The notes beneath the pieces were generated by a model. It had not been told where the DNA came from. It worked only from the letters and a program-made list of their open reading frames with translations, and did not search any database. From NCBI RefSeq assembly GCF_015594625.1, contig NZ_JADNRQ010000006.1:124001-188000 (forward strand): a DNA stretch of 64,000 nt, in the 5' to 3' direction. Origin of the DNA: Desulfallas sp. Bu1-1 (lineage in GTDB: Bacteria; Bacillota; Desulfotomaculia; Desulfotomaculales; Desulfallaceae). This document shows, piece by piece, positions 52,953 through 62,586 of this stretch (position 1 is the stretch's first letter; every line of letters starts with the position of its first letter). The position numbers were made by a program, and so were the translations under genes.

Positions 52953-54134
52953 ATGAATCTGCAGGATGTAGTAATTGTAAGCGCTGTTCGTTTACCCATC
53001 GGGCGTTTTGGAGGAAGCTTGAAAGACCTGAAAGTTTATAATCTTGGAGGTTATGCTATTTCCGCCGCAGTAAAAAAAGCCGGGATTGCCCCTGGACAAG
53101 TAGATGAAGTGATTATGTCGCATACCAGGCAGGACGGCACGGGACCCAATCCTGCCCGCAGCGCAGCTCTTTTGGCGGGCATACCTGTAGAAGTACCTGC
53201 TCATACAGTAAATAAGGTCTGCGCAGCGGGCGTAAAGGCAATGGCCCTGGCTACCCAGGCCATCCGGATTGGAGATGCTGAAGTTATTGTCTGTGGCGGG
53301 ATGGAAAGCATGAGTAATATTCCCCACCTCTTACGGGGGGCTCGCTGGAAGGGTTTCCGGCTGACAAACATAGTTCTGGAGGATGGATTTTTATACTTAA
53401 GCGATCCTATATGCGGTCTTACGCCTGGATTGTGCGCTGAAAGGTGTGCGGAAAAGTGGAGCATATCCAGGGAGGATCAGGAAAGAGTAGGTTATGAAAG
53501 CCACATAAAAGCCGCGAGGGCCTGGGAAGAAGGTATTTTCAACAATGAAGTGGTTCCCGTGGAAATACCCGCATCCAAAGAGCAGCCGGCGTATACTTTT
53601 ATTAAAGATGAATGTTACCGTTCGGATGTCACCTTGGAAAAAATGATGAAGCTTCCTCCCGCTTTTAAAGAAGGGGGGACTGTTTCCGCCGGAAGTTCTT
53701 CGGGCATTACAGACGGCGCAGGGGCCATGGTCGTAATGAGTCGTCAAAAAGCAAATGAACTGGGAGTAAAACCATTGGCATCGATAGTCGCTTATAGTTT
53801 TTACGGGGTACCACCGGAAGATTTTCCGGAAGGACCGATGAAAGTAATACCTATTGTCCTGGAAAAGGCCGGCTTGGGTATTGACGATATAACATATTTT
53901 GAAATAAATGAAGCTTTCGGGGTAGTTGTCGTGTTAACTCAAAGGATGTTGGGAATTCCCTCCGAAAAGATCAACCCTCACGGAGGTGGAATTTCTCTCG
54001 GCCACCCGACAGGTTTTAGTGGGGCTCGGTTGCTTATTCACCTTGCCAATATATTAAAGCCGGGAGAATATGGTTTGGCCACCCTTTGCGGAGCCGGGGG
54101 GCTGGCCGGCGCAATTATTATTAAAGGTGAATAA
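52953..54134 (+). CDS. Thiolase (acetyl-CoA C-acyltransferase)
   Basis: About 394 residues run from the ATG at 52953 (GGAGG seven bases upstream). The product has the thiolase fold with nucleophile VNKVCAAGVKAM (Cys90), GGMESMSNIPHL, NEAFGVVVVL, the histidine motif GGGISLGHPTGFSGARL and the second cysteine in TLCGAGGLAGAI. Key catalytic residues are present. It would cleave a 3-ketoacyl-CoA in beta-oxidation of the ring-opened dicarboxyl-CoA. It starts 28 bases after the BadI-like stop, in the same transcript. Confidence 0.92.
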   Translation: MNLQDVVIVSAVRLPIGRFGGSLKDLKVYNLGGYAISAAVKKAGIAPGQVDEVIMSHTRQDGTGPNPARSAALLAGIPVEVPAHTVNKVCAAGVKAMALATQAIRIGDAEVIVCGGMESMSNIPHLLRGARWKGFRLTNIVLEDGFLYLSDPICGLTPGLCAERCAEKWSISREDQERVGYESHIKAARAWEEGIFNNEVVPVEIPASKEQPAYTFIKDECYRSDVTLEKMMKLPPAFKEGGTVSAGSSSGITDGAGAMVVMSRQKANELGVKPLASIVAYSFYGVPPEDFPEGPMKVIPIVLEKAGLGIDDITYFEINEAFGVVVVLTQRMLGIPSEKINPHGGGISLGHPTGFSGARLLIHLANILKPGEYGLATLCGAGGLAGAIIIKGE

Positions 54135-54169
54135 TTTGAGCGATTGATAAAGGGGGCTCTATATTAAAT

Positions 54170-54949
54170 ATGGGAGAAACTTTGTCCTTAAAAAAGATGG
54201 AACAGGTGGGCCTGATTACTCTGGAAAACCCAAAGAAAAAAAACGTCATAAGTTCGAAGCTTATTAGTGAAATGCTGGAGGCCCTGAATGAAATTGAAGC
54301 TGACAACAATTTAAGGGTAACAGTCATAACCGGATCCGGCGACTCATTTTGTGCGGGATATGATATTTCGGAGTTAGCCGGCGCAAAAAGCGGAAGGGAG
54401 TTCTATCCCCGGGCTCGTAACATACACAAGCTATTTCTTGAAATGGAAGATAAAGAAAAACCTATAATTGCTGCGATTAACGGAATAACAATGGGCGGCG
54501 GACTGGAAATGTCAATGGCCTGTGACATACGCATTGCGGCAGAGAGCGCCGTTTTTGCCGTACCAGAAATCCATGTCGGTCTATTGCCGGCAGCTGGCGG
54601 CATGACCAGGCTCCCCAGATTGGTGGGGGTTGGCATGGCCAAGGAATTGATCTTTACCGGGCGGCGGGTAACGGCGGAAGAGGCGCTCAGGATTGGCCTG
54701 CTGAACAAGGTCGTTCCGGATAACCAGTTGATGGACGAAGTCATGCAGATGGCTAAGCTCATTGCCAGCAGGCCGCCGATAAGTATTGCTGTGGGAAAAT
54801 ACACAGTCAATCAAAATATTCAAACGGATATCTATTCGGCGACAATCAACGAATCGAAAAGCCTTATAAAGCTTTTAGATACGGAGGACACTCAAGAGGG
54901 ATTAAACGCATTTCTCGAAAAACGGACTGCGGTCTTCAAAGGCCGCTAA
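54170..54949 (+). CDS. Enoyl-CoA hydratase (crotonase family)
   Basis: The 259-residue crotonase has FCAGYDISELAG for the oxyanion region. Both catalytic glutamates are in place: GGGLEMSMACDIRIA and, 20 residues later, FAVPEIHVGLLPAAGG. This matches the Glu144/Glu164 pair of typical hydratases, so hydration of a 2-enoyl-CoA is likely. It could serve as the BadK-type step on cyclohex-1-enecarboxyl-CoA or a later beta-oxidation step. AAAGGGGG precedes the ATG. It lies between the thiolase and a frameshifted crotonase paralogue. Confidence 0.88.
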   Translation: MGETLSLKKMEQVGLITLENPKKKNVISSKLISEMLEALNEIEADNNLRVTVITGSGDSFCAGYDISELAGAKSGREFYPRARNIHKLFLEMEDKEKPIIAAINGITMGGGLEMSMACDIRIAAESAVFAVPEIHVGLLPAAGGMTRLPRLVGVGMAKELIFTGRRVTAEEALRIGLLNKVVPDNQLMDEVMQMAKLIASRPPISIAVGKYTVNQNIQTDIYSATINESKSLIKLLDTEDTQEGLNAFLEKRTAVFKGR

Positions 54950-54988
54950 TAAAATCACCACTAATCGGAGAGGTGGTGAATAAGTTTA

Positions 54989-55770
54989 ATGTTTAATGCC
55001 ATTATTTTGGAGCGGTACGAACCAGGAATATCAAAAATTATAATGAACCAGCCGGACCGTTTGAACGCTTTAAGCAACGCCATGGTAGGAGAATTAAAAC
55101 TTGCTTTGCAGCAGTTGCCGCTGATAGAAAGGTGAAAGTGGTAATCCTGACAGGGGCAGGACGCGCTTTTTCCGCAGGCGGTGATTTGAACATTTTAGAT
55201 GGAAGCATAGGTCCATCGGCAGCCAGGGATTACGTCCTTGAAGTAAGCGAAATCACCAAACTCATTTGCAACATGGAGAAACCGGTTATTGCCGCTGTCA
55301 ATGGATTGGCCATTGGGGGCGGGTTAAGTTTTGTATTAGCAGCAGATTTCGTAATTGCCAGTTCCGAAGCAAAATTTTGCCAGGCTTTCGTACAGGTTGG
55401 CTTAGTCCCTGACTTGGGGGGCACCTATTTCTTGCCGCGGATTGTTGGTATGCTGAAGGCAAAAGAGTTGATATTTACCGGCAAAACAATTGATGCTTTT
55501 GAAGCAGAACGTATTGGCATAGTAAATAAAGTGGTTGATCCGGGTAGTTTGCAAGAAGCTGTCGAGCAGCTTTCGAGTCAACTTGCCCAAGGCCCCTCCA
55601 GTGCCATAGGGTTAACCAAGTCACTATTAAATCGTAACATAAATCGATGCCTAGATGAAGCTTTGGAGGATGAAGCTTTTGCTCAAAGCATTTGCATGCA
55701 GACTCAAGATCATCGTGAAGGTGTGCGTGCTGTCAGAGAAAAAAGAAAACCCAGGTTTATAGGCGCTTGA
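54989..55770 (+). pseudogene. PaaG-like crotonase, frameshifted near 55105
   Basis: From the ATG at 54989 the frame reads MFNAIILERYEPGISKIIMN and then LSNAMVGELKLALQ before running out at 55135. The following frame carries on as AADRKVKVVILTGAGRAFSAGGD to the end, so a single-base shift near 55105 breaks a crotonase of about 260 residues. The intact part lacks both hydratase glutamates (GGGLSFVL and QAFVQVGL) but has VPDLGGTYFLPRIVG. That Asp is typical of PaaG-type isomerases. It was probably an isomerase of the pathway. A sequencing error cannot be excluded. Confidence 0.75.
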
Positions 55771-55823
55771 TATGTTATTTGTCAAATTTCAAAGAGCCCC
55801 ACTTCTATAAATGGGGATTACCG

Positions 55824-55875
55824 CTTCGGACTTGGGTGGGTGTATAGTCCCCCACCCAAGCCCCGAAGTTTTTTG
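55824..55875 (+). terminator. Terminator of the catabolic operon
   Basis: CTTCGG-A-CTTGGGTGGG pairs with CCCACCCAAG-CC-CCGAAG, a long stem with small bulges, followed directly by TTTTTT. It ends the operon started at 51125. Confidence 0.85.
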
Positions 55876-57204
55876 TATTTCCTGTTCCCGAGGTTAAGAA
55901 AAACCGGCTGAAAGCGGACTGGCTGATGGATTTCCATTCCAACAAAACCTTCAGAATGGGAGAATCCGAGGTGAAATCTGCATTCTGGTTTACCGATGGC
56001 TTTTGAGCAATCAAGCCACAAATATAGGCAAAAGCCATTAGCTAGCCAGCCGGAAACACCCGAATGCTTTACAATCCCCGTCTGCAAAAAGAGTAGTGAA
56101 AGGTCAAATTTCTCCTAAAGATTCTTCAGGAGTGGAATACCGTCACCAGGGCCATGTTGTTTGTTTTCAAAGATCGGTTTTTGCAAGTTCATCTATTTAT
56201 CACCCGTATCGATAATGTAGTGGAAAACAATACCATCCATTTCGATTATTTGGCGATTTTGAAAATGTCAAGGGGTTTTTGATATTTTCAGAAATTTTTT
56301 TGGCTCTAATTTACTGCAAGTGCATAACTACTATAACTACGTAACTGTATAAATCATGTCAGGGATTGGAAAAACTGCATCTCCCAATTTGCAATTTACT
56401 TTGAAGGCAGGCTGGAATCTGAAATGGCAATATAAAAACCGAGTTTTTCGCTTTGGTTCTCCTCAAAGATACAGGGTAAGTGAGGGGTAAATATTGATAC
56501 CCCCCACCGTATCCCCGGCAGAACCCCGCCCGGGCGCTCAGGTTGCTCTCCAGTAGAGCCTTATCCTCCCACTGGGTAAGAGCCATTTATAGCTTAACCA
56601 ATTTTCAGAAGGAATTTCCATTTACACAAATAATTTACACTCCCTCCGATACATCATGCTGTTTCTTGAAAGCCGGTGCGGTCAAGACCCGAAAACTATT
56701 TGGCAACTTGTTCTACGCCTGCTGTTTGGTCAATTTTTTCTGTGGCTCAGTACTTAGCCTTGAACGCTCCTGAATATGTCTTCCTCATAAGCACATTATA
56801 CACCTTAAAGAAGACCGATTTTTTGTCTGATTTTCTTTATCATCCAATACATTTAAAAAAGGCTCTTTGTGTCAGAACAATCGAAATATTCTTGCATGAG
56901 CGCAATTTTCTTTGCGAAGCAGCAATAGAAATCATCCTGATTCTGCCTCACTTCGCCGCAGGGTGCTATGCCATCTGTTATAGACTATTGCGGCACCACT
57001 CAAAACCAGTGGTAACCGTATCGTCAGGTGGAGGTGGATGCGTCTGGCGATATTGGCACGGTAATTGCATAAACATGAAGATGAAGCACCTTGCGATAAA
57101 ATATTCCGACCGGAGACAACGTTCAATCGTCGAAACAGGAGTGATTCGGCAAACGGCTTGGGCGGGAGACAACAGCATTGTAGGGGAGGGGGGAGAGCAG
57201 GAAT
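55876..57204. other. Decayed intergenic DNA
   Basis: No intact gene is supported. A short open stretch right after the terminator (FPEVKKNRLKADWLMDFHSNKTF and more) and another near 56160 (FVFKDRFLQVHLFITRIDNVVENN) look like protein-coding remnants of unknown family, interrupted by stops. Confidence 0.5.
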
Positions 57205-57591
57205 GATATTACCGCATTTACCGCCATAGACTCTTTGACCCACGCCATAGAGGGTCTGAATTCTGCTACCGCCACTGCGCTTACCGACGCGTACGGCTTG
57301 CATGCCATCCGATTGATTGACACCTATCTGCCTGTGGCTTGCCAGGACGGCGCGAACCTCAAGGCCAGAGCGAACCTTCTCCTGGCCAGTGCCATGGCGA
57401 TAACTACGTTTTGCTTGGCCCTCTCGGCCATTCCAGTTCATAACTTCGCTCATGCCTTCGGTGCAAGGTTAGGCATTCTGCACGGGCTGGGCAATTCAGT
57501 CTTCCTGCCCGTGGTGATGCGCTCCCTGCGGAACCTGTATCTTCCCAGGGCGGCCGAGATAGCGGCTGTTTTCTCCGTGCCGGCGCGCTGA
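57205..57591 (+). pseudogene. Iron-containing alcohol dehydrogenase fragment
   Basis: The frame gives the middle of a group III Fe-dependent alcohol dehydrogenase: TAIDSLTHAIEGLNSATATALTDAYGLHAIRLI and VHNFAHAFGARLGILHGLGNSVFLPVVMR. These include the metal-binding histidines of the HAxG...HGxxN region. The N-terminal cofactor domain is missing and the C-terminal domain breaks off after AEIAAVF. No start or ribosome site exists. It is a clear relic. Confidence 0.8.
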
Positions 57592-57909
57592 CGAAACCTT
57601 GGCCAAGATGGTGAATAAAGTGTGCGCTACTTGGGAATTCACCATCTCTTCCAAAATATCAAAAATATCGTAAAAATATCAAAGCCGTGGTTCGGTCAGC
57701 ACACGATGCCGGATTTAGAGGTGGTGGTTCATGGCGGCAATATCTTAAGGCTTCAAACGCTGAAATAGCCTGATTTGCAGTCGTCCTTTCATTGATTAAA
57801 GGAGCGTTGACAGGAAGAGAGCAGATTGAAGGTGAGCTTGGAAGTACAGGGAAGATGCGGAAAACCCAAAATATTCATGTTTGGCATACAAAGGAGGTAT
57901 CGTTAATTC

Positions 57910-59628
57910 ATGAAAGATAAATACGATGTAATCGTCATCGGCGGGGGTGTCAATGGGTTATGTGCTGCAGCCTATATGGCCAAATGCGGACAAAGTGTGG
58001 CTGTGTTTGAAGCCCGGAACGAAGTGGGGACATTCTGCGATACAGAGGAAGTCATGATGCCCGGCGTGCGGTGTAACCTGCACGCGTCCAAGATCGTGCC
58101 CTTTCTGGGGCCTCCGTACGAAGAGTTGGAGTTGGAGCGCTTCGGTCTAGAAATGATTTCCGGTCACTGGGGTTACATCAGGCCGTTTAAGGATGGAACG
58201 GCACTGGTAAATCATAATTACGACTGGGAAAAGACGTGCCAGAGCATTGAATTAATCAGTAAGAAGGATGCCGATACGTGCCGGCGTCTGTTCGCTCCGG
58301 TTGAAGACAAGATAGTGGAAGCTTGGGACGCGTTCTATTTCACCCCGCCTAGCGCCCAGGCGTTTTCCCGGTTGGTGGAGTTTATGAGCAAGATTCCGGG
58401 CTTTCCGCAGAATTGGGCCGACTTGACGGGATACCATGTGGCCGACATGCTGTTTGAGTCCGACAAGGTAAAGTGTTTCTTCTTCGACAAAATGATCGAG
58501 TCGGCCATTGATCCCTGGCATAAGGGAGTGGGCTCCCTCGGATTGCTCCTGCAAATCCTATATTTCGCAGCAGGCTGCTCAGACAACACGGCCAGAGGGG
58601 GCAGCCACCTGCTACCGCACGCCCTGGCCAGATGTCTGTTGCATTACGGCGGAGAGATTTACCAGAGCTGCCCGGTCACCAAGATCATTATGGAAAACGG
58701 CGAGGCTAAGGGAGTTGTACTCGGCGAGGAAGCGGCCTACCCGGGCCGAAAGGTAATGGCCGAGAAGGCTGTGGTCAGCGACCTGACTCCGGTGCCCACC
58801 TTCCTGTGGCTGGTCGGCGAGGAGAACCTGCCGCAGGAAGTGACCATGGCCGTGCAGTCGTACGATTACGAAGGACAGGTGCTTTTTACGAACTACTGGG
58901 TGTTGAATGAGCCGCTGCGGTTTAAATGCTACGATTGGGTGAGCAAGAACCTGGATCCTTCTATTGAAAAGGAGGTGTTCGCGTTTAACTTTGGCGTGGA
59001 AGACCCGGCGGATTACACTCGGCTGATGCACTGCATGGCCAAGGGGGAACTGCCTGACCCGCCGATGGTTTGCGGCGCCTGCTGTCTGTATACGAATCTC
59101 GATCCCACCCAGGCGCCTCCGGGCATGCACACCGTCATGACTTGGGCGTGCGTGCCATACAACATCCGGCGTTGGGGCGACCGCAAGCTGAACGGACCGG
59201 AGTCCTGGGACGACATAAGAGAGGAATACGGCGACCGGGTGGAGGACCTGCTGGCGGAGTACGCGCCCAACATCAAGACGGCCAAGGTGCAGCGCTACAT
59301 CCATACCCCTCTGGACAACACCAGGAAAAACCAGAGCATGCTTGGAGGCACCTGGAGCGGAGGGGCGGGCGTGCCGCACCAGTTTTATCTCAACCGACCC
59401 TTCCCCGGCTGCGGGGCGCCCCGGACGCCGATCAAGAAGCTGTACATCACGGAGGTTGCGTGGGCGCGCAGCACCTTCCTGACCCAGGGTTACGACACCG
59501 CCGTGGTCGTGGCCGAGGATTTGGGCGTCCGCAACCAGCCGTGGTGGAACGTCCGTGGTCTGGAACCGTATTTCCGGTGGCTGGAGAGACACGGTCGCAA
59601 ACGGCGGATAATAAACTTCGTAAAGTGA
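57910..59628 (+). CDS. CrtI/phytoene-desaturase-like FAD oxidoreductase, first copy
   Basis: The 572-residue flavoprotein has the N-terminal dinucleotide motif DVIVIGGGVNGLCAAAYMAKCGQSVAVFEA. It has the CrtI-type C-terminal FAD-binding end (LYITEVAWARSTFLTQGYDTAVVVAEDLG). There is no signal peptide. This superfamily covers carotenoid desaturases, retinol saturase-like enzymes and many unassigned oxidoreductases; no carotenoid genes are near. A paralogue follows 37 bases later. AAAGGAGG precedes the ATG at 12 bases. Its base composition is richer in GC than the decayed DNA before it. The substrate is unknown; a role in the alicyclic acid pathway upstream is possible but unproven. Confidence 0.85.
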   Translation: MKDKYDVIVIGGGVNGLCAAAYMAKCGQSVAVFEARNEVGTFCDTEEVMMPGVRCNLHASKIVPFLGPPYEELELERFGLEMISGHWGYIRPFKDGTALVNHNYDWEKTCQSIELISKKDADTCRRLFAPVEDKIVEAWDAFYFTPPSAQAFSRLVEFMSKIPGFPQNWADLTGYHVADMLFESDKVKCFFFDKMIESAIDPWHKGVGSLGLLLQILYFAAGCSDNTARGGSHLLPHALARCLLHYGGEIYQSCPVTKIIMENGEAKGVVLGEEAAYPGRKVMAEKAVVSDLTPVPTFLWLVGEENLPQEVTMAVQSYDYEGQVLFTNYWVLNEPLRFKCYDWVSKNLDPSIEKEVFAFNFGVEDPADYTRLMHCMAKGELPDPPMVCGACCLYTNLDPTQAPPGMHTVMTWACVPYNIRRWGDRKLNGPESWDDIREEYGDRVEDLLAEYAPNIKTAKVQRYIHTPLDNTRKNQSMLGGTWSGGAGVPHQFYLNRPFPGCGAPRTPIKKLYITEVAWARSTFLTQGYDTAVVVAEDLGVRNQPWWNVRGLEPYFRWLERHGRKRRIINFVK

Positions 59629-59665
59629 AGTAAAGTGTTGAAATGAGGAGCAAGGAGGTTTTCCA

Positions 59666-61315
59666 GTGAAACAGTACGATGTAATTATCATCGGCGGCGG
59701 TCACAACGGCCTTTTAGCAGGCGCGTACCTGGCCAAGGCCGGTGCCAAAGTTTTAATCTTGGAGCGCCGCTCGGAAACCGGCGGGGCGATTATGACGGAC
59801 GAACAGTCCGGTTGCCGGCTCAACACCCACGCTTGCTACATGATGATGATGGACAAGGCTCCCGCCTATAACGACCTGCAGCTACAGGAATATGGATGCA
59901 CCTACATCACACCGCAACCGGCTGTATCATTCTTAACCAAGGACGGCAAAGCCTTGTGTCTGTATAACGACCCGGAGAAAAGCGCCCGTTCCATTGCCCG
60001 TTTCTCCTCCAAAGATGCCGACAAATTCAAAAAGATATATGCGGAATTTACCGAACTTTTCGACGAATGCATCGGCCCCCAGACTTATCGGCCCACGCTT
60101 CCCCCGTTGGAGATGTTGGATCTTGTTGGGAATAAACCAATAGGAAAAAGACTGTTCGAACTTTCTGAAAAGACACCGTGGGAGATCATAAATGAGTGCG
60201 GTTTTGAATCGGAGACCTTAAAGGCCGCCCTGCTTTACCTTACCACCATGTGGGGGATTAATCCCGAGGTCTCCGGGGTTGGCTTCCTGGTTCCTTTATA
60301 CATTGTTCGGATGCTCAACGCCGCCCTCGTGCGAGGGGGCAGCCACCGACTGTCGTCGGCCATCTACAAGGTCTTCATCGCCAATGGAGGGACCGTGGAA
60401 GACACCCTGGAAGTGGGCCAGATCCTCATGGACGGCAGCCGAGCCGTTGGAGTGAAGACCACCAACGGATTGGAGTTCAAAGCCAAATGCGTCATCAGCA
60501 CAGTCGACCCTCCACAAACCTTTCTGCGTTTCCTCGGCGAAGAAAGGATCAACCGTGCCGCCCCGGGACTGGCGGAAACAATTAAAGGGTGGGTCTGGGA
60601 AGAGGTCAGCCACTACGTTCTACATCTCATCGTAGACAGACCGCCGGAATTTGCCGCCGCAACATTCGATCCGGATGCAGACAATGCTTTTATCCAAATT
60701 ATGGGGGTCGACACCATGGCCGAAGTGTTGGCCAATTTCAAGGCCGCCGCCAAGGGAGAGCCCTCCCTCTGGGGGCATGTGACCACCTTTACGAAATTCG
60801 ATCCTTCCCAGAAACCCTCCGTTCTGGCGCGCTTCCTGCCGGAGAGCGAGGCACCCACACGTTCCCTGCAAGTTCTCCGGTTCGAAAACATCGCCCCATT
60901 TTCGCACAAGGGTGGAGACTGGGAGGACTTGAAAGACAAGTACGCTGCTCAACTGGAAAAGCTGCTTTGCAACTACGCCCCAAATTTGACGGGAGCCAAA
61001 TTCATTCGTCGCTACGCGTATCCCCCAACCTACATCGAGCAAAAGTTCTTGAACATGCAAAAGGGCTCCATCAAGCACGGGGAATATATAAGCACCCAGA
61101 TGGGCTACTTACGCCCCAACGACCTCTGCTCGCGATACCGGACGCCTGTCCAGGGGCTTTACGTCGCCGGCGCCAGCGTCTACCCCGGCGGTATGGTCCT
61201 TTTGGCCAACGGCTACAATGCTGCCCAGGTGGTGGCAGAAGACCTGGGGATCACCCCCTGGTGGAGTATCCCTGCCAATATCAAGGCGGCCATTGACAAA
61301 GGGTTGGCGATCTAG
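59666..61315 (+). CDS. CrtI/phytoene-desaturase-like FAD oxidoreductase, second copy
   Basis: The 549-residue paralogue starts with GTG after AAGGAGG. DVIIIGGGHNGLLAGAYLAKAGAKVLILERRSETGG forms the FAD fold. CVISTVDPPQTFLRF and the C-terminal GLYVAGASVYPGGMVLLANGYNAAQVVAEDLG complete the CrtI-type pattern. The two proteins share length and the ending VVAEDLG-x-x-x-WW, so they come from a duplication and may work as a heteromer or on successive steps. A terminator follows at 61335. Function unknown. Confidence 0.86.
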   Translation: MKQYDVIIIGGGHNGLLAGAYLAKAGAKVLILERRSETGGAIMTDEQSGCRLNTHACYMMMMDKAPAYNDLQLQEYGCTYITPQPAVSFLTKDGKALCLYNDPEKSARSIARFSSKDADKFKKIYAEFTELFDECIGPQTYRPTLPPLEMLDLVGNKPIGKRLFELSEKTPWEIINECGFESETLKAALLYLTTMWGINPEVSGVGFLVPLYIVRMLNAALVRGGSHRLSSAIYKVFIANGGTVEDTLEVGQILMDGSRAVGVKTTNGLEFKAKCVISTVDPPQTFLRFLGEERINRAAPGLAETIKGWVWEEVSHYVLHLIVDRPPEFAAATFDPDADNAFIQIMGVDTMAEVLANFKAAAKGEPSLWGHVTTFTKFDPSQKPSVLARFLPESEAPTRSLQVLRFENIAPFSHKGGDWEDLKDKYAAQLEKLLCNYAPNLTGAKFIRRYAYPPTYIEQKFLNMQKGSIKHGEYISTQMGYLRPNDLCSRYRTPVQGLYVAGASVYPGGMVLLANGYNAAQVVAEDLGITPWWSIPANIKAAIDKGLAI

Positions 61316-61334
61316 CAGAGAGCTAATATCCTTA

Positions 61335-61367
61335 GCCTACCCGCTCCCATTCGGGAAGCGGGTAGGC
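61335..61367 (+). terminator. Stem-loop terminator after the flavoprotein pair
   Basis: GCCTACCCGCT and AGCGGGTAGGC, 11-bp perfect arms, have an 11-base loop. There is no T-run. Confidence 0.6.
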
Positions 61368-61530
61368 CAAGGAAATGCTTCGTAGGGCTAATTTCAGCGG
61401 GATCTGGACAAAGAGGGGTGCGAGGACAATAGAACCACTGCACAGCGAACCAGCAAAGGGGATGATATTCCGTTAGGGGTGGCATCTGCACCCTTGAGGG
61501 AATGACACGTAAAATTCTGGAGCAAGGCTA

Positions 61531-61785
61531 GTGATATTGAGGGTAGCACGGTTGCCGTTAACGTGCTGTATGATATTTGATCTTGATGGAACTCTGACGG
61601 ACTTGCTTAATAGCATAACTGCCGCTTTAAATAATGCATTTTCGACAATGGATCTTCAAATATTTGATCAAATAGCCATAGATCTATCGTGCTGCGCAGG
61701 CGATGGAGTTAACGAAACGTTTTCGCGCATTCTTAAGGGCGAAAATGAAGCGAAATCCAGGTCTAAACCATTCGCTTTCATCTGA
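61531..61785 (+). pseudogene. HAD-family hydrolase N-terminal fragment
   Basis: IFDLDGTLTDLLNSITAALNNAF is motif I and cap start of a phosphoglycolate-phosphatase-type HAD hydrolase. The frame then ends after about 84 residues, losing motifs II-IV. No ribosome site precedes it. It is a relic in the decayed region 61370-62030, which otherwise holds nothing I can support. Confidence 0.7.
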
Positions 61786-62033
61786 ACGTCCCCGTCAAGC
61801 TCGATGAATAGCCATATGGCAGTACAAACTGCGTTGTGATAGAAATGACGCTAAGCGCCACGTCCTCCACCATCACTTGGGTCGGAATATGGTGAATAAC
61901 TTAAGAATAAAACCATATCTTTGGAAAAGAGGGAACAATTTAACTACTTTACTAACTAACACAAAATGCATCCTTTTCCATATTTCAGAAGGAGGTAGGA
62001 TGTCATTTCATTAGAAGGAGGGATAATCAAGAC

Positions 62034-62378
62034 GTGCGCATGTGGTCAAGGGGTCTTGGGCGAATGAACCTTGGTATAGACTTTAGGAACATTAAATTGA
62101 TGACTCTTTCTGAAGCTATAGAGTATATGCCGGAATCGGCCAGGGAACCCCTTTTAAGTAGCCTGGAAAACAGAAAGGTAATTGCATTCACCGGAAAAAT
62201 GCTTCCCCCCACCGGATGGGAGTTTGTAATGGTAATGGGAGCCAAAGATCTCTTTACCATATTATTGAAATGCGTAAACATAAGATTCTTAAACTTGTTT
62301 TTCAAATGTTCAAAATCCCGATTCCCTGGGGAGAGGCAGTCCAACAATAGTGATTCCGCGGCAAAAACGACGAACTGA
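62034..62378 (+). CDS. Hypothetical protein, doubtful
   Basis: The 114-residue frame starts with GTG, 11 bases after GGAGGG. The sequence is mixed, with a moderately hydrophobic segment near LLKCVNIRFLNLFF and a polar C-terminus. I do not recognise it. A second, perfect AAGGAGGT lies 29 bases upstream, before a four-codon frame (ATG-TCA-TTT-CAT-TAG at 62000-62014). It may be a real small gene with a minicistron in front, or the remnant of a longer one. Confidence 0.3.
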   Translation: MRMWSRGLGRMNLGIDFRNIKLMTLSEAIEYMPESAREPLLSSLENRKVIAFTGKMLPPTGWEFVMVMGAKDLFTILLKCVNIRFLNLFFKCSKSRFPGERQSNNSDSAAKTTN

Positions 62379-62586
62379 GCCATTCATCCGTCTCCAGGAT
62401 CTTGAAGCGCCTTTAGCTCCACGGCTTCATTAAAAGATTTGCGAGGTCCAGTAAATAATATCTCACCAAACTGGGGAAGGCTATCATCACTACCAGACTA
62501 AAAACAAGGGCGCTTTTTATCATCCCCAGTTTGGCTGACTTAGAGCTTAATGTTGCGTAATTTTCTTTACGTAAATATTCGGTGAA

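Noticed and set aside
58612-59691. Long antisense open frame (359 codons) opposite the first CrtI-like gene
   Set aside because: It lies wholly opposite a clear flavoprotein gene, its product is His/Arg/Pro-rich without motifs, and it has no ribosome site. It is a by-product of GC-rich third positions.
60589-61296. Alternative-frame open stretch inside the second CrtI-like gene
   Set aside because: It overlaps the conserved FAD C-terminal region in another frame and has no motifs.
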